Below are positions 1 to 11,070 of a stretch of 64,000 nucleotides of DNA, piece after piece. The first letter of the stretch is position 1. Each line of letters starts with the position of its first letter. The position numbers were made by a program, and so were the translations under genes. This DNA comes from Tridacna crocea. Taxonomy: Eukaryota > Mollusca > Bivalvia > Cardiida > Cardiidae. The notes below the pieces were generated by a model that saw only the letters and a list, made by a program, of their open reading frames with translations, was not told where the DNA came from and did not search any database. Location of the stretch: NCBI GenBank assembly GCA_943736015.1, contig OX031070.1, positions 42,370,173 through 42,434,172 on the forward strand, read 5' to 3'.

Positions 1-312
1 CTTAGATTTACAGAAAATTTAATCAGAATCAAAAAGTTTTGACCCATGTCAGCGCAGGCTGACATGGGTCGAAACTTTTTGCAAAAGCAATAAACCCCCT
101 TTTCTTAGAGAACGACTCACATGATAGTAGAAATATAATTGCTTTTTTTGTGTTTGACAATTAGTGCACAAGTGAACGTTATACACTGATATATATTGTG
201 TATACAGTTAAGGGTCGGCCGGGGGACCGTGTAGGATTGTCACGTATTCCTTTACATTTGTTCAAACATTGAAAACTATCGCGTGCATATTGAATGAACG
301 CATCTAAGAGTA
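1..312. other. 5' flank of gene X1
   Basis: This holds a palindrome around 33-82 (arms GACCCATGTCAGC and GCTGACATGGGTC) and otherwise no gene. An in-frame TGA at 295-297 lies just upstream of the X1 ATG, so X1 cannot be extended upstream in this exon. The same flank is present before X2 and X3, with its own variant palindrome. Confidence 0.6.
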
Positions 313-3120
313 ATGGACAGGACGATAATTTTTCTGTGTTATTTTGCAAAAGTTATAACTATCGTCTCGTCCGAGTCACGAATGGAGGACGACGCAAAAG
401 CAAACAGTACATTTGCTGGAGAGGCACTCGTAGAAGCTGACAACGTTTCGGACACAGCATGTAGGCTGACACTGGCAGAACCAAATGTTATTGAAGTTAT
501 AAATGAATACTTTGAAGCGGACACAAAATTGCTGAGGTATGACATTGTGATCGAGGGAAAAACGGGGACATTGCTGAATTCTACAAAAGGAACCCTTTAT
601 CAACCGACAAAGTGGACCCTGACGAACAGTCCAGCTGGAATGGCGTTACTTTCGCTGAAAGACTATTTCAATGAAATGTCGTTGTACACACTTGGCTATG
701 CCACAGAGAGTGTGGTTGTTAAACTGAATCAAACTCCGAATCATTGTCTCCAAACTGAAATGGAAACCAGTGGAGAGCTAGAGAAACGACTGACAACTGG
801 TGTCTTGAAAAGTTTCGGACACGCGGACTTTCAATTGTCTTCTGGAACTCGAGCATGTAACCGCCATGTGGAGAAAAGCACGAGCAATGTCGGTGTTTTT
901 GTATACCGCTGTTGCATGGAGGGTCTGGACGGATCAGTACAATGTGAGGAAATAGGGAAAACGGTTTGGCTAGCTCTGTTGTTCAATACGATCCACTTTC
1001 TTCAAATTGTTGTGGTTGCATTTAGTCCTTTACTTATACCCCCAACATTGTACCGACTTTCTTGTGCCTTTATTGACTATGTCTATAAACCAGGTGATAA
1101 TCCTCTTACATTTAACGTGATAAAGTTAAACCCAGACAACAATAACCCAGGTGAGCAGTTTGTTGAAGCCGGTAAACGCTGGTTCACCAAGATGAAAGAC
1201 TTGGAACAGCATGTTTGTGAAATGGTTCCTGGTACAGCATACAAGATGCACGTGAAGGAATTAAAATTGAGGGTTAAAGCCAGTAAGATTATACCGGAAG
1301 GATATGTACCTGTGGGACTTTTCTCATTTTTACGGAAGTTTTTGTTTCGTTGTGGTTTACGGAAAGATATCCCGTCAACAGCGGCATGTTGTAACACAAA
1401 CAGCCTCAAATGTTGTCCGGGTAATAAAACTGTAGCCTGGTACAGGATTGGTATATATCTGGCGTCTGCCGTTCTGCCGGTTATTTTGTTATCGCCATGG
1501 TTATTGAGAATTTGGTTCTATTATTCTGTAGAGGAGAGTGTGATCATAACAAAACGAAGAGCTATGATCAGCAGGCAGTTAGTTTTATCTCCAACCGGAA
1601 GTATAACTACCGACTTATCGCCGCTATCAACAATTTTTGTTTTCACATATATTCTTGTAACAGCAGAAGCAATACTTTATACTCTAATGCCAAGGAAAGT
1701 AAAACGAAAGCTTAATTTCACGATAAAACAATGCTTGCGAGACATGAGAGGAACTAAAGCATCTGATGTATGTGCTCAGTTTACTTACTATCTATGCTAT
1801 CCGTTTATCCGCTTTGGTATGTTGGGCTGTTTCTTTCTACCGTTGGTTCTTTGTATTGTGTTTCCCATTCTTTTTGTCATCTTCATTTGTAGAACACTTC
1901 CCTTAATCGATCTGTCGATTCGAATGATCGTGAATTGCTTGTATTACATTTTAAAAGTGATATACCCAGAGACCTTCCTATCTCATCCGAATGAAGAAAC
2001 AAAAAGCTGCTCTCAGACGCTCATTAAATATTTCCAAAGTATCATCGGTAAAGTGATAGTTCAAGATCAAGAGAAATATCACAAAAGAAGGAACAAACTG
2101 ATTTATGCTATTTCTTTGGCTTGTTGTTTAGTGACAATGTGGTTATTGCTGCTGATTGTATCTGAATGTATCTCGTTTTATGTGGAATGTGCTGTGTATA
2201 CACTGATCGGTATCATCCTCAACCCTAGCAGAATCATGAAGCATCTAACATTGGTCCTTGTCGTTGCCTACTATGGTCAGGATTGTTTTCGTAGTGTTTA
2301 TAAAGTCTATCTGTCCTTCAATAAAATCGTCAACAAGGAGATCCAGAAGGGTGTTGGAGATGATATAAAAAAAGTAGCCGTCCTGAGCTCGGACAATCAA
2401 CCTAATACAGCTTTTGCCGTGAACAGAACTGATCCGAAACTTAGATTTACTATTAGCACCTATGGATTTTTGAAATGTAGCGTCAATAGTTTGCTTCTTT
2501 TTCTAACCTGTGATGACGTGCCTCTCATTCCGAGGACGTTCTTGATGCACATTGCCCAGAAACCTCATTTTGCTTGCCCGAAAAAGCCCCACATTCTCTA
2601 TCTTCGTGCTTTACTTGACTTTTTGCCCATTCTAGTCTTCCTTATATTTGTCTTTATTGTTATCTTCGCATTTGGACAAGCCACCAATGTATCTTCAATC
2701 AATCAAGCGTTGGCTGCACTCGGTGGAGGATTTATACCTTTGGTATTTAAGAAATTTCTCTTTAAATCTCACAAAAGCCCTGCTTTAGACAGTAGCAATA
2801 TAGCCTGGACCACGATGTTCGCTGACGTAGTTAAGGAGTGTACCTGTTTGTGGGACGTTGAAGATGTTCTTATCGACAAGCTGGAGGAGATAGATGTTGT
2901 CAGGACTGAGACAGCTGAAACCGTATGTCAGAATGAAGGGGATGAAGCTGATACAAGGTTGCTGGAAACCATTGAACCAAATACTGACGACATAGACTTG
3001 AAAGTAAGACTTAGGAAGGATGAGTCTGGTGAAACAGTGTTGACTCTTTTTGTCAGGGATACACAGCAGGATATTGCAAACAATATAAGTAGAGTAGAAA
3101 ATCCTGAAGAGACGGTGTGA
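313..3120 (+). CDS. Gene X copy 1: signal-peptide multi-pass membrane protein, unknown family
   Basis: Single-exon ORF of 935 aa. Seen directly: a hydrophobic N-terminus (residues 4-20) that reads as a signal peptide; an ectodomain at about 21-216 with sequons NST 31, NVS 44, NST 89 and NQT 139 and cysteines 50, 145, 182, 200, 201 and 211; then hydrophobic segments at about 217-247, 374-403, 437-458, 498-550 (possibly two), 594-637, 644-660 and 764-790, plus a Gly/Ala-rich weak segment at 795-812. A Cys cluster (CC 359-360, CC 367-368) precedes segment 2. The tail (813-935) is acidic and probably cytosolic. An upstream in-frame TGA and the shared AGTAATG context fix the start. AATAAA follows 103 bp after the stop. 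About 93% identical to copies 2 and 3. I do not recognise the family. A receptor or transporter role would be a guess; the large ectodomain suggests sensing at the cell surface. Confidence 0.85.
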   Translation: MDRTIIFLCYFAKVITIVSSESRMEDDAKANSTFAGEALVEADNVSDTACRLTLAEPNVIEVINEYFEADTKLLRYDIVIEGKTGTLLNSTKGTLYQPTKWTLTNSPAGMALLSLKDYFNEMSLYTLGYATESVVVKLNQTPNHCLQTEMETSGELEKRLTTGVLKSFGHADFQLSSGTRACNRHVEKSTSNVGVFVYRCCMEGLDGSVQCEEIGKTVWLALLFNTIHFLQIVVVAFSPLLIPPTLYRLSCAFIDYVYKPGDNPLTFNVIKLNPDNNNPGEQFVEAGKRWFTKMKDLEQHVCEMVPGTAYKMHVKELKLRVKASKIIPEGYVPVGLFSFLRKFLFRCGLRKDIPSTAACCNTNSLKCCPGNKTVAWYRIGIYLASAVLPVILLSPWLLRIWFYYSVEESVIITKRRAMISRQLVLSPTGSITTDLSPLSTIFVFTYILVTAEAILYTLMPRKVKRKLNFTIKQCLRDMRGTKASDVCAQFTYYLCYPFIRFGMLGCFFLPLVLCIVFPILFVIFICRTLPLIDLSIRMIVNCLYYILKVIYPETFLSHPNEETKSCSQTLIKYFQSIIGKVIVQDQEKYHKRRNKLIYAISLACCLVTMWLLLLIVSECISFYVECAVYTLIGIILNPSRIMKHLTLVLVVAYYGQDCFRSVYKVYLSFNKIVNKEIQKGVGDDIKKVAVLSSDNQPNTAFAVNRTDPKLRFTISTYGFLKCSVNSLLLFLTCDDVPLIPRTFLMHIAQKPHFACPKKPHILYLRALLDFLPILVFLIFVFIVIFAFGQATNVSSINQALAALGGGFIPLVFKKFLFKSHKSPALDSSNIAWTTMFADVVKECTCLWDVEDVLIDKLEEIDVVRTETAETVCQNEGDEADTRLLETIEPNTDDIDLKVRLRKDESGETVLTLFVRDTQQDIANNISRVENPEETV

Positions 3121-3536
3121 GGAAAAATGCTGGAATCACTTTGACAGTTTTTCCTGCTTGACTGAAATGATATAGTGGACCAACACACTTGTTTGAATAG
3201 TTCTAGTTCGCATGGTTTGTTTGAATAAAGCTCTAGTAGTTATCAAAGCAGGGACAAATAGTATGATCTTGGTCTGTAGTTAAATTAAGGAAATTCAAAA
3301 ATCCACTCTATATCCATAATTTTCTTGTTCAAATACATACCGAGGGGTTAGTGCAACACTATTGTAAGTGGATATACAATTTATATGCACTTACAATAGT
3401 CTTGCACTAACTCCTTGATACATTTAGAGAGAGCAGACAAAATCACGATGGGACATTCGTATCTACATATCTTTCAAATAATCAAATACGCCCCAATATA
3501 AGTTCTGCACTCATCACAACTTCGCCTTTTTCTTAA
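3121..3536. other. X1 3' UTR and hairpin
   Basis: 3' UTR followed by an imperfect palindrome at 3343-3417 whose arms contain TTAGTGCAA and CTATTGTAAGTG. The same hairpin is at 32278-32353 and 50804-50880, and it is related to the longer hairpin at 15790-15866. No coding potential seen. Confidence 0.5.
3224..3229 (+). terminator. Polyadenylation signal of X1
   Basis: AATAAA lies 103 bp after the TGA and is conserved at the same place in all three units. Confidence 0.7.
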
Positions 3537-3757
3537 CCCTTTATCCCACAAGGCATTTCCATGGTATCTATAATCAACCTTAAATAGCAGCTAGGATGAA
3601 GCCGTTTTTTATGTGTATATGACACCTTTTGATAGCATAGAAAACATTGTGACAAAAGGTGAAATTGCTCGTGACGAGCAATTTCACCTTTTGCCACAAT
3701 GTTTTCCAAAGGCTTCTACTAGTAATGCGTAGAAATGAGTATCTGTGGAGTAAAGGG
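3537..3757 (+). mobile_element. TTAA-flanked hairpin MITE, family B (U1)
   Basis: Bounded by TTAA at 3533-3536 and 3758-3761. The ends are CCCTTTATCCCACAAGG and GTGGAGTAAAGGG. The centre is a long palindrome reading TGCTCGTGACGAGCA in the middle. TTAA plus CCC ends is typical of piggyBac-like non-autonomous elements. Orthologous in U2 and U3. Confidence 0.75.
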
Positions 3758-3790
3758 TTAACTAAACCAATCCTCGGCTGGATCAAGGAC

Positions 3791-3906
3791 TCATTTTGAA
3801 CGTTTGTCGGTCGTATAATCTTGCAGTGCCCATGTTAATCGATTAGCAGCGGCATTAACAACTGCGGGGAAGTTCTTGAGATCTGTCAACGTTGGTGTGA
3901 AATCTG
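3791..3906 (-). CDS. Candidate exon E (alternative last exon of gene Y?), U1
   Basis: Minus-strand ORF ending in TGA at 3791-3793, with a possible acceptor GCCGTCAG just upstream. It encodes 37 residues beginning (A)DFTPTLTDLKNFPAVVNA and then ...RLTWALQDY. The frame stays open in all three units. The acceptor leaves two bases before the first full codon, which is in phase with the donor of exon C (one base left over), so E could be an alternative last exon giving a tail without the hydrophobic end of D. Against this, the acceptor's pyrimidine tract is weak, and the three U1/U2 substitutions I see all change the residue. Confidence 0.35.
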
Positions 3907-3930
3907 CTGACGGCATCGAGAGACCTTGTT

Positions 3931-6092
3931 AATCAAAGTACTGAAAGTACTCATGGAAGTCGATTTTAGAATTAGATTGAGTAAATGAAGAAATCGTTCC
4001 CCCTGGTCTGAAGGTATGTAAGATTTTATTGTAATAGCTCAAAGAAATAAAGAAGTTTAATAACTTTTCACTTGATCTTTAATTTAGACTATGTAAATAA
4101 TTCAACATGATAATGCATATTTCAAATATTTGTGATAATAATACAAGTACATGTGGCAATAGTTGTAGATCCTTTGTGACAAAATTTTGTAAATTCAGTT
4201 CCTATTCCAATTTAATTTTTGTCCAGTGCTCGCGCTGCCAATCGACATTATCGACATTTGTCGATTAATTAATTCAGATGTCGATTAATTCTACCAATTG
4301 TCGATAAAAATTGTCGATTAACTTATTCCCCAAAAAAGGCGGGTAAAATTTCCTTCACATGCCTGGATCACAGGTAATTTGCGCCGGAAATGTGTGGTAA
4401 TCGTTTGTTTCACACCTCGGCGGACGCAGAATTTGGCAATCAACAGGTCACAATGGGCTGGTTTATTATACAACACGTGTCATATTGCTCTAAGCCGCTA
4501 ATTGGCCATTATTGTTTGTTTCTTCTTAAATTTTGATCGAAAACTTTAACTGACGCGGTGATAGAAGGGAACCAGTTAAGTGTTACTATGCTGACATTAT
4601 AGAATTTAAATTCAAGTAACATTAACAAATTTTGTTTACGTGCGAGACCTCACGTAAAAAAGAAAAAAAAAAAACATTATCCGCTTAACTTGTGTAAAAT
4701 GACAAGATCTGAAATTATTTGCTACATTTATTGATAATTATAGTCAAGTCACGCGGAAATATCTATCAACAAATCAACAAACGTGAAAAAATGCTCGATG
4801 CAAAAAACACGGAAACCCATGACACAACAAAATGTTCTTTGTGACATTGACCGATCAGTGTCACTTTAGACCGTCTTTTCAGCTTTTTAATGACTTCAAG
4901 CAGTAAATTTCCATAGGTATCTTACTTAAACAGAGTTTTGTTCAGCAAATCATCAATATTGACTACCTCTAGCTGAGGACAATTATTGTCATACCATATT
5001 ATGACATCTTACCCCTAGATTTACAGTTCCGGGGGTAAGTGTATCCTTGAAACAGAAAAAGCTACTGGGATAACTGTTCACTTATATAAGTCTACCTCAC
5101 TGTTTAGGTACTATAGAGTGAATAACTTTTTCTTTACATGGTCACACCGACTTAATTTGAAAATAATTGAGGTTAAAACAATAAAGGGAGGTAATCATGT
5201 AATAGAAATTTTCCTCCATTTACTTGTGCATATCATTTATTATGAAAATAAAAATGTTGTTTGGTAAAGAAGTACTCTCAAAAGTCCTTATGCTTTTAGG
5301 CAATATTGTGGTAAAAGGAGCACTATCCCAGAAAGTAGTGCTTAACAAATTTTCCTTTTTTCCCCTCAACACTTTTAAGCATTCTAAGATTAAAACAAAA
5401 TTGTGTTGTATGTTAAAAGAGTAATCTTTCATCAAAGGAAACCAAGAAATCAGTCTTTGTGCTTTAATGCAAATCTTGTGGGAAAATGAGCACTATCCCA
5501 GGAAATGGTATAGAGCAAATGTTCCTTTCCCCCCAATATTTCTAGAATATAAGATTAAATATATAGAGGATTTATTATTATTATTGACACAGATTTAATA
5601 AAATGTAAATGAAAGTTTGAAACTATGAGTTAACGGTAAAGTTTGTTCAATGGCACATGTGCATTTTTTTTTTTTTTTTAAACTAACTTCACACGCTAAT
5701 TTTGTCTATTATTTTTTGTAAGAAAAAGTTATTGGCCATTATTTTACTTGGGCCAGAGCTAGCACTGTTTGTCAATATGGATTATGATGTCTACATTTTC
5801 CTTGACAATACTTTAGACCTGTCCAAATTTAAAGCTTGCATAAATTTGCAGATAACATAATCATGGATTGAACAATTCATTTTGGCTTTCAAAATGTTCT
5901 CAACTTGTAATTAAGTACACAATGAAAGTCAAATGAAATGAAAATCAAATGAAAATTCAATCTCTCTCCTTCTTTTCATGACAAATCTACATTTATAAAA
6001 AGTGTCCTGGCTTTGCTTCAAATCTACAAAAGCTCATCATAAATGCTATTTACTTCAATTTGATGAACAGGAATAATTGACAAAATTTTAGA
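3931..6092. other. U1-specific DNA, no gene seen
   Basis: Start of the 9-kb block missing from U2 and U3. It is AT-rich without convincing coding frames. It contains a cluster of TGTCGATTAA-type motifs at 4237-4323, and two decayed hairpins at about 5290-5400 and 5460-5560 sharing GAGCACTATCCCAG that look like remnants of TTAA-type MITEs. Confidence 0.5.
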
Positions 6093-6265
6093 CTTGTCCA
6101 AATTTTAAACATTCGTAGATGACAAATTACATGTAACTCAGCAAATTAAAATTTATTTTGGGAAAGGTAGAAAATATTGTGGGAAAAGGAAAAAATACTG
6201 GTGGCCAGCATTTTACCATTTTTCCACAATGTTTTCAAATGCCTTATTTCTTAGAGTATTATAAG
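6093..6265 (+). mobile_element. Family A MITE fragment
   Basis: Recognisable by GACTTGTCCAAATT, a GTAGAAAATATTGTGGGAAA arm, a central hairpin and the CCACAATGTTTTC arm. Termini are decayed. Confidence 0.55.
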
Positions 6266-6356
6266 GTATTATAAGCTGAGGGAGGGACTGACAGACTGTG
6301 GTGAAAGTTAAGCAAAATCATTAAGTTGTTTACTCTCACTGTTCATACACATTTTA

Positions 6357-6870
6357 TCACTTTCGTCTTATTCTCTTTGCTAAGAATCTTCTGACTGCTG
6401 GTTGTGGGCCAAAATCTTCTAAGGAGGGACCCTCTTCTTTCACTCCCATGAGTTTAGTGACAGTATCATGCTTAAGGCGAGCTCTTCCTTTTGTTTTGAT
6501 CTTGTTGTGAACACTAAACCCTCTTTCACATGCGATGGAAGTGAGTGGTGAAGTCAGCACAATTGTAGTTTTTCATAATGATACTGCAGGCTTCTGGTAG
6601 GAACAATTAAGTGATTTCAAAATAACTTTCAGTTGGTAGTAGTCTTCTTTTGCTTTATTTGCATCCAACACTCCATTTTCTTCTCCATACAGGTAAGTTA
6701 GCTGCCTGAGTTCTTCTTCACCATATTCTTCAAGGCTGTTTATATTCTTTGGTATTTCAGCTGGATTGAGGACTTTGTTCAAGAGTTGGAGATTTTTTAT
6801 GGAGTTTTCATCAAATCTGGAAGTGATATTATCAATTAGTTTTTCAATATAATCTGTTGAGTTATTTTGA
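6357..6870 (-). pseudogene. hAT-superfamily transposase C-terminal remnant
   Basis: Minus-strand reading gives a segment with LTSIACERGFSVHNKIKTK, matching the hAT C-terminal dimerisation signature (S-x-x-CERGFS-x-x-x-x-IKT-x-x-R) also found in ZNF862/KIAA1586-like domesticated proteins. The upstream part (NKVLNPAEIP ... EEELRQLTYLYG) is in the same frame but separated by an in-frame TGA at 6573-6575, and a further in-frame TAG lies near 6865. No N-terminal catalytic region is seen. It is a dead transposon fragment within the U1-only block. Confidence 0.65.
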
Positions 6871-7081
6871 AACTACATTCTTAACTGTTGTTTTTTGTCA
6901 ATTTCACTCCTTTGCAGATGCTTTTTGTACTTTCAATGTCATCATATATTTTTGTCAGTACAAATTATTTGTACTAGGTCACCAGTAGGTCAATAAACCT
7001 TTACCAGAACTAATCAAAGTGCAGAGGTTCTCTTGTTTTATATGAAAAGGATTATAGATTATGTAAAGCAACCATCTTTAA

Positions 7082-7301
7082 CTCTTTACCAAACAACAAA
7101 ATTTGGGATGTGACCAAACTGAAAGCATTTGCAGACAACAAATTAAACATTGATGAAATGATGATTTCTCTCCTTGATAGAGTAGAAAACACTGAGGTAA
7201 AAAGAGAAAATGCTGATTACCAGCATTTTCTCCTTTTCCAAGAGTGTTTTCTAAAGACTTCTTCTTTAGGGTCGTTAAAAGTCAGGACTGTATGGTAAAG
7301 A
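7082..7301 (+). mobile_element. Family A TTAA MITE
   Basis: TTAA at 7078-7081, then CTCTTTACCAAACAAC, GCATTTGCAGACAAC and a central hairpin TGCTGATTACCAGCA. The right TTAA has decayed. Confidence 0.65.
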
Positions 7302-7398
7302 CTTACCAGCATAGGAACTAACCTCCAATACAACAATGAAATCAAAATGAATAGTATATATGAGAGAAGAAATTTTTCAAAGGTCTGAAAGAGATTAA

Positions 7399-7619
7399 CT
7401 CATTACCCAAATGACAATATTTTAGGCTTGTCCAAATTGAAAGCATTTGCAGACCAAAGATAAAAGTGAATGAAAATTTGAACTTTGTTTTTTGAGCGGT
7501 AGAAAATATTGTGGGAAAAGGAGAAAATGCGACTTACCTGCATTTTCTCCTTTTCCCACAATGTTTTCAAAAGGCTTGTTTCCAAAGGTCGTCAAAAGTA
7601 GGGAGTGCGTGGTAATGGG
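7399..7619 (+). mobile_element. Family A TTAA MITE
   Basis: TTAA at 7395-7398 and 7620-7623. The terminal repeat CTCATTACC pairs with GGTAATGGG. The centre is a GGAGAAAATG/CATTTTCTCC hairpin. Confidence 0.75.
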
Positions 7620-7848
7620 TTAACTTGAGGACAATACTGTCGAAAGTTTAATTATCCTTTTACATCTTGGTGATTCTGTTAAAGATACTGAAAGCCAGTT
7701 TGTGACATTGCCTTTCTGGGCTTTGTCAAATAGAACTTCAGGAGCAACATGTAAATGTGCTTGTGCTAATGGTGAACAGACACACAATAGTCAAAATACC
7801 AACCCATCACAACTGTTCACCATGAGCACTAGGGATAACCTGGGAAGA

Positions 7849-8090
7849 CTAGAGTGGATTTAATACCTTAATTTCAGTCTTTGTTTCGGTTGACACTGAC
7901 ATCTCGTCTCTGTATGTATTGACAACAACAATTGTTAGCTGTATGTATTGACCCATTAGGTTCTTTGAACTCATCTCCCTCCACTCCCTCCAGAGTGACA
8001 CCTTTAAGTCATCTGTGCCATCTTGAGATCTTAACTGTCTTGACCTGGACGTCTGTTCCTCTGACCTGCACAATCTTCACAATCTCTTCC
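7849..8090 (-). pseudogene. OB-fold-like protein remnant
   Basis: The minus strand encodes DGTDDLKVSLWREW followed by QYIQLTIVVVNTYRDEMSVS, a pattern I associate with OB-fold nucleic-acid-binding segments in repetitive bivalve ORFs (RPA-like). The preceding strand, VQVRGTDVQVKTVKIS, lies in another frame, so a frameshift near 8030 is likely. No start and no complete domain; probably a decayed mobile-element or duplicated gene fragment. Confidence 0.4.
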
Positions 8091-8587
8091 TAAAACAGAT
8101 ACAAAGAAATATAACCAAATGATAGCCATACAAAAATCTGAACAGTATTTAACTTAACATTCTTCTTTTATCAAAGATGCATATTGTAGATTGATGCAAC
8201 ATCAAGTTATTGTCCAAAGAATTGAAGATGGCCTTGATTGTCTAAAATTACCCACCTTACTGTTGAGCAATTTTTTCTTTAACAAAAATGTTTTTCAAAA
8301 ATCTTTTCAAGGGTCAATTTTACCTCTTGTGCTGCTGATTTCCCAGAATAGACTATTCCAGATTTGCTTCCGAATTTCAGTCACTGTAAAATTTGCCAAC
8401 AGTGCAGACCAACATCAGACTGAATGGCTGCGCAGGTTGATCATTGGTCTACACTATTAGCAAATATGACCAATGTTGCAATAGGCAAGATAGGGGTTAA
8501 GGCTTCCCGTTAAGCTCAGCCCGCATTTCTTTAGCTTAACTGCTTTATCCCACTTGAAAGCATCATGCTAACACATACAAACCAGGT
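8091..8587. other. No feature recognised
   Basis: AT-rich spacer between the OB-fold-like remnant and a MITE. The small open frame at 8191-8460 has no recognisable motif or codon signal. Confidence 0.4.
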
Positions 8588-8764
8588 CTAACCCCTTTAC
8601 CCATTGACAACATTCTAGCCTTGTCCAAATTGAAAGCAGTTGCAGACAACAATTTCAATCTCATTATCTGAATCAAATGCTGCAATTGTTCCTATGACAT
8701 AGTAGAAAATATTGTGTGAAAAGGAGGCTTCTTTCAAAACTCATCACTGAGTGGTAAAAGGTTA
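8588..8764 (+). mobile_element. Family A MITE, internally deleted
   Basis: Begins CCCCTTTACCC and ends GGTAAAAGG before TTAA. The right half of the central hairpin is missing. Confidence 0.55.
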
Positions 8765-8967
8765 AAGAATGCTTCACATCTTTTGTAGATGATAAAATAT
8801 TAATATTGGTTTTAATGTTCAATCAAGGTTCATAATCATTTGAGACAAATCTCCCTGACTGTGGCAATTGTTAAAAGCTAAAGTGGTCCGAACAGACATA
8901 CATGTATCTAAAATGGTTTGCATTCTGCATCAAATCAACAGTGCCACTGGTAACCTTAAACTCTTAA

Positions 8968-9185
8968 GACTACCAAACAATCCTGACTTTTAACGATCCT
9001 GAGAAAGAAGCCTTTTGAAAATATTGTAGGAAAAGTAGAAAGTGTGGGTAACCATCATTATCTCCTTTTCTCACAATGTTTTCTATTCTTCCTTAAACAA
9101 ATTTCAATTTTTGAGCCACATTTATTATGACATCAGCATGGCTTTCAATTTGGACCATTCTTAAATTTTGTTGTTTGGGAAAGAG
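8968..9185 (-). mobile_element. Family A TTAA MITE (reverse)
   Basis: TTAA at 8964-8967 and 9186-9189. Contains AAGCCTTTTGAAAATATTG, a decayed central hairpin and TTTTGTTGTTTGGGAAAGAG. It shares its right TTAA with the next element. Confidence 0.65.
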
Positions 9186-9189
9186 TTAA

Positions 9190-9416
9190 CTCATTTCCAA
9201 ATGACAAAATTTTAGACTTGTTCAAATCTAAAGCATTAAATTTTGCAGACGACAAAATAAAGGTGACTGAAAAATTGAAACTTGTTCTTGGAAGGGTAGA
9301 AAACCGTGTGGGAAAAGGAGGAAACGCTGGTTACCAGCATTTTCTCCTTTTCCTACAGTGTTTTCAAAAGGCTTCTTTCTCAGAGGCGTCAAAAGTAGGG
9401 ACTGTGTGGTAATGGG
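9190..9416 (+). mobile_element. Family A TTAA MITE
   Basis: Shares TTAA 9186-9189 with its left neighbour, then CTCATTTCCAAATGAC. The central hairpin contains CGCTGGTTACCAGCA. Right TTAA at 9417-9420. Confidence 0.7.
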
Positions 9417-9439
9417 TTAAGCACACATACTGTACAGCC

Positions 9440-10838
9440 TTTTTATACGCCCGTCGAAGACGGGACGTATTATGGGATCACCCGTGGCGGGCGGGCGGGC
9501 GGGCGGCGTCCAGTTCTTTGTCCGGAGCATATCTCCAAAACTATACAAGCTAGGGTTATGAAATTTCATGGGTGGATAGATCTCATCGAGGCGGAGTGCA
9601 GTGCACAGGAATCATAACTCTTGCTCGCTTAATTTTTGAGTTATTGCCCTTTGTTGTTTTTCATACTTGAATTTTGTCCGGAGCATATCTCCAAAACTAT
9701 ACTAGCTAGGGTTATGAAATTTCATGGGTGGATAGATCTCATCGAGGGGGAGTGCAGTGCACAAGAATCATAACTCTTGCTTACTTAATTTTTGAGTTAT
9801 TGCCCTTTGTTGTTTTTCATACTTGAATTTTGTCCGGAGCATATCTCCAAAACTATACTACCTAGGGTTATGAAATTTCATGGGTGGATAGATCTCATTC
9901 AGGGGGAGTGCAGTGCACAAGAATCATAACTCTTGCTTGCTTAATTTTTGAGTTATTGCCCTTTGTTGTTTTTCATACTTGAATTTTGTCCGGAGCATAT
10001 CTCCAAAACTATACTAGCTAGGGTTATGAAATTTCATGGGTGGATAGATCTCACTGAGGGGGAGTGCAGTGCAAAAGAATCATAACTCTTGCTCGCTTAA
10101 TTTTTGAGTTATTGCCCTTTGTCGTTTTTTATACTTGAATTTTGTCCGGTGAATATCTCCAAAACTATACTAGCTAGGGTTATGAAATTTCATGGGTGGA
10201 TAGATCTCACCGACGCAGAGTGCAGTGCACAGGAATCATAACTCTTGCTTGCTTAATTTTTGAGTTATTGCCCTTTGTCGTTTTTCATACTTGATTTTTG
10301 TCCGAAGCATATCACCAATACTATACTACCTAGGGTTATGAAATTTCATGGGTGGATAGATCTCGTGGATGGGGGTGCAGTGCACACAAATCACAACTCT
10401 TGCTTGCTTAACTTTTGAGTTATTGCCCTTTGTCATTTTTTATACTTGAATTTTGTCCGGTGAATATCTCCAAAACTATACTAGCTAGGGTTATGAAATT
10501 TCATGGGTGGATAGATCTCACTGAGGCGGAGTGCAGTGCACAGGAATCATAACTCTTGCTTGCTTAATTTTTGAGTTATTGCCCTTTGTCGTTTTTCATA
10601 CTTGATTTTTGTCCGAAGCATATCTCTAAAACTATACTAGCTAGGGTTATGAAATTTCATTGGTGGATAGATCTCATCAAGGGGGAGTGCAGTGCACCGA
10701 AATCACAACTCTTGCTTGCTTAATTTTTGAGTTATTGTCCTTTGTTGTTTTTCATACTTGAAGTTTGTCTGGTGCATGCCCCAGCTTTACAACTTGGGGT
10801 AAGACGGGCGTATCTTGCGACAATTTGCCGCTCTTGTT
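9440..10838 (+). mobile_element. Tandem-core non-autonomous element, 8 x 156 bp
   Basis: Left arm TTTTTATACGCCCGTCGAAG with a G-rich GGGCGGGC run. The core is eight direct repeats starting with TCCGGAGCATATC or close variants at 9521, 9677, 9833, 9989, 10145, 10301, 10456 and 10612. The right arm ends GGCGTATCTTGCGACA...GCTCTTGTT. TACGCCCGTC in the left arm pairs with GACGGGCGTA in the right. This recalls molluscan 'pearl'-type elements with tandem cores (memory-based, not searched). Confidence 0.75.
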
Positions 10839-10882
10839 ACCTATGCAAACACAATTTTCAAAAAACCTTTTATATCAGATTT

Positions 10883-11070
10883 GACTCTTTACCACACAAC
10901 AAAATTCAGACCGATCAAAATTGAAAGAAATTCCAAGAGACATAGTAAATGTGGCACAAGTAATAAGATTTGTCAGTAAAGGATAAGAACACATTATGGG
11001 AAAAGAAGAAAACATTGGTTACCAGCATTTTCTCCTTTTCCCACAATGTTTTCAAAAGCTTTCTTTTGTT
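10883..11070 (+). mobile_element. Family A MITE, right-truncated
   Basis: CTCTTTACCACACAACAAAA start, central hairpin with TTGGTTACCAGCATTTTC, then loss of the right terminus near 11070. Confidence 0.55.

Noticed and set aside
1083..1409. Antisense open frames within gene X (also at 2928-3188 and in X2 and X3)
   Set aside because: They are shadows of the X coding frame, with no splice or motif support.
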